Shown: piece by piece, positions 63,425-64,000 of the stretch
Numbering within the stretch: position 1 is the stretch's first letter
Layout of the letters: every line of letters starts with the position of its first letter
Source of the DNA: Leptothermofonsia sichuanensis E412
Lineage (GTDB): Bacteria > Cyanobacteriota > Cyanobacteriia > Leptolyngbyales > Leptolyngbyaceae
Direction of reading: 5' to 3'
NCBI RefSeq assembly: GCF_019891175.1
Contig: NZ_CP072600.1
Coordinates: 2,108,001-2,172,000, forward strand
Length of the DNA: 64,000 bases
Notes under the pieces: model-generated
Database searches by the model: none
Told to the model about the DNA's origin: nothing
Seen by the model: only the letters and a program-made list of their open reading frames with translations
Made by a program: the position numbers and the translations under genes

Positions 63425-64000
63425 ATGATGGTCAGCACGTCAGTTGAACACAGTACCCAGGTTTTGGGAATTGATCTGGGTGGCACAGCAATTAAACTCG
63501 GTCGTTTCAGCAAAAATGGCACCTGCCTGGCCGCACTCAATATGCCTACCCCCCAACCCTCTACGCCGGAGGCCGTTTTAGCCGCTGTTGTAGATGCAAT
63601 TACTCAAATTGATCCAGATAATCAGGTAGCCGCAATTGGAGTGGGTACTCCAGGTCCAGCCGATGCCACTGGACGCATTGCCAGAGTTGCCATCAATCTG
63701 GCAGGCTGGCACGATGTTCCCCTGGCAGACTGGCTGGAGGCAAAAGTGGGACGACCTGCCATGATTGCTAATGATGCTAACTGCGCTGGTTTAGGAGAAG
63801 CCTGGTTAGGAGCAGGACGGTGGTACAACAATCTCATTTTATTGACATTGGGCACTGGCGTCGGTGGTGCCATCATTCTGGACGGCAAACTCTTTGTTGG
63901 ACATCATGGCACGGCTGGTGAATTGGGCTTGATTACACTCAATCCTGACGGTCCAGCCTGTAACAGCGGTAACCAGGGTTCTCTGGAGTCCTATACTTCT
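63425..64000 (+). CDS. ROK-family sugar kinase (glucokinase-like), cut by window end
   Basis: Open from ATG ATG at 63425 to the window edge, 192 codons seen of a family length near 300. Phosphate-binding motif GIDLGGTAIKLG at about residues 15-26, IGVGTPGPAD, NDANCAGLGEAWLGAG with the catalytic Asp, LLTLGTGVGGAIILDG and HHGTAGELGLI with the conserved His. The ROK zinc motif C-x-C-G-x-x-G-C-L-E reads CNSGNQGSLES, retaining only the first Cys, so zinc binding is probably lost. Glucose as substrate is inferred. Confidence 0.88.
   Translation, partial: MMVSTSVEHSTQVLGIDLGGTAIKLGRFSKNGTCLAALNMPTPQPSTPEAVLAAVVDAITQIDPDNQVAAIGVGTPGPADATGRIARVAINLAGWHDVPLADWLEAKVGRPAMIANDANCAGLGEAWLGAGRWYNNLILLTLGTGVGGAIILDGKLFVGHHGTAGELGLITLNPDGPACNSGNQGSLESYTS

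Overview
The window is cyanobacterial chromosome. It carries crtQ, ycf54, psb34, atpB/atpC in the separate cyanobacterial arrangement and a sulfate permease operon. The palindrome GCGATCGC (HIP1) is scattered through genes and spacers, as is typical of cyanobacteria. The dispersed hairpin repeats and mixed insertion sequences resemble Leptolyngbya/Oscillatoria-type filamentous strains, but the species cannot be told from the sequence.

Layout. 0.5-7.5 kb: a leftward five-gene unit of sulfide:quinone oxidoreductase, ArsR-type repressor, membrane-anchored rhodanese, RND adaptor and RND pump, with an 18-bp palindrome upstream. 7.7-9.2 kb: an IS1-family element and a lone transposase HTH gene. 9.4-19.1 kb: a membrane pseudokinase, sulfate transporter genes cysW-cysT-sbpA, an Uma2 nuclease, a DUF4351 remnant and valS. 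19.4-19.7 kb: tRNA-Thr and tRNA-Tyr. 19.8-29.8 kb: an MBOAT acyltransferase, crtQ, a receiver-domain protein, amt behind a structured leader, a divergent ferric-iron permease/ATPase pair and a TonB-like protein. 30.1-38.4 kb: a degenerate DinG-like helicase, a pentapeptide-repeat protein, tyrA, a small Cys-rich protein, and an orphan double permease with its ATPase. 38.4-40.5 kb: an IS5-superfamily element with an IS630-family element inserted exactly in the stop codon of its transposase. 40.5-46.1 kb: SNF2 helicase, then a translationally coupled AAA ATPase and TOPRIM-like gene, a candidate OLD/PARIS-like defence module. 46.5-64 kb: tRNA-Leu, murA, an M48 protease, psb34, a large TPR protein, an asparagine-synthase-like protein without the glutaminase Cys, ycf54, atpB, atpC, a transglutaminase-fold protein, a small membrane protein, a MoaD-like protein with a tail after its GG, ddl, a TPR protein, and the start of a ROK sugar kinase cut by the window end.

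The most notable points are: the ATPase/TOPRIM pair behind a SNF2 helicase; an RND pump in a sulfide-oxidation operon; the nested IS with stop-codon repair; two proteins that keep an enzyme fold but have lost catalytic residues (pseudokinase, DinG-like) plus an AsnB homologue without its nucleophile; and at least seven families of dispersed hairpin or MITE-like repeats, several lying in leaders of housekeeping genes.
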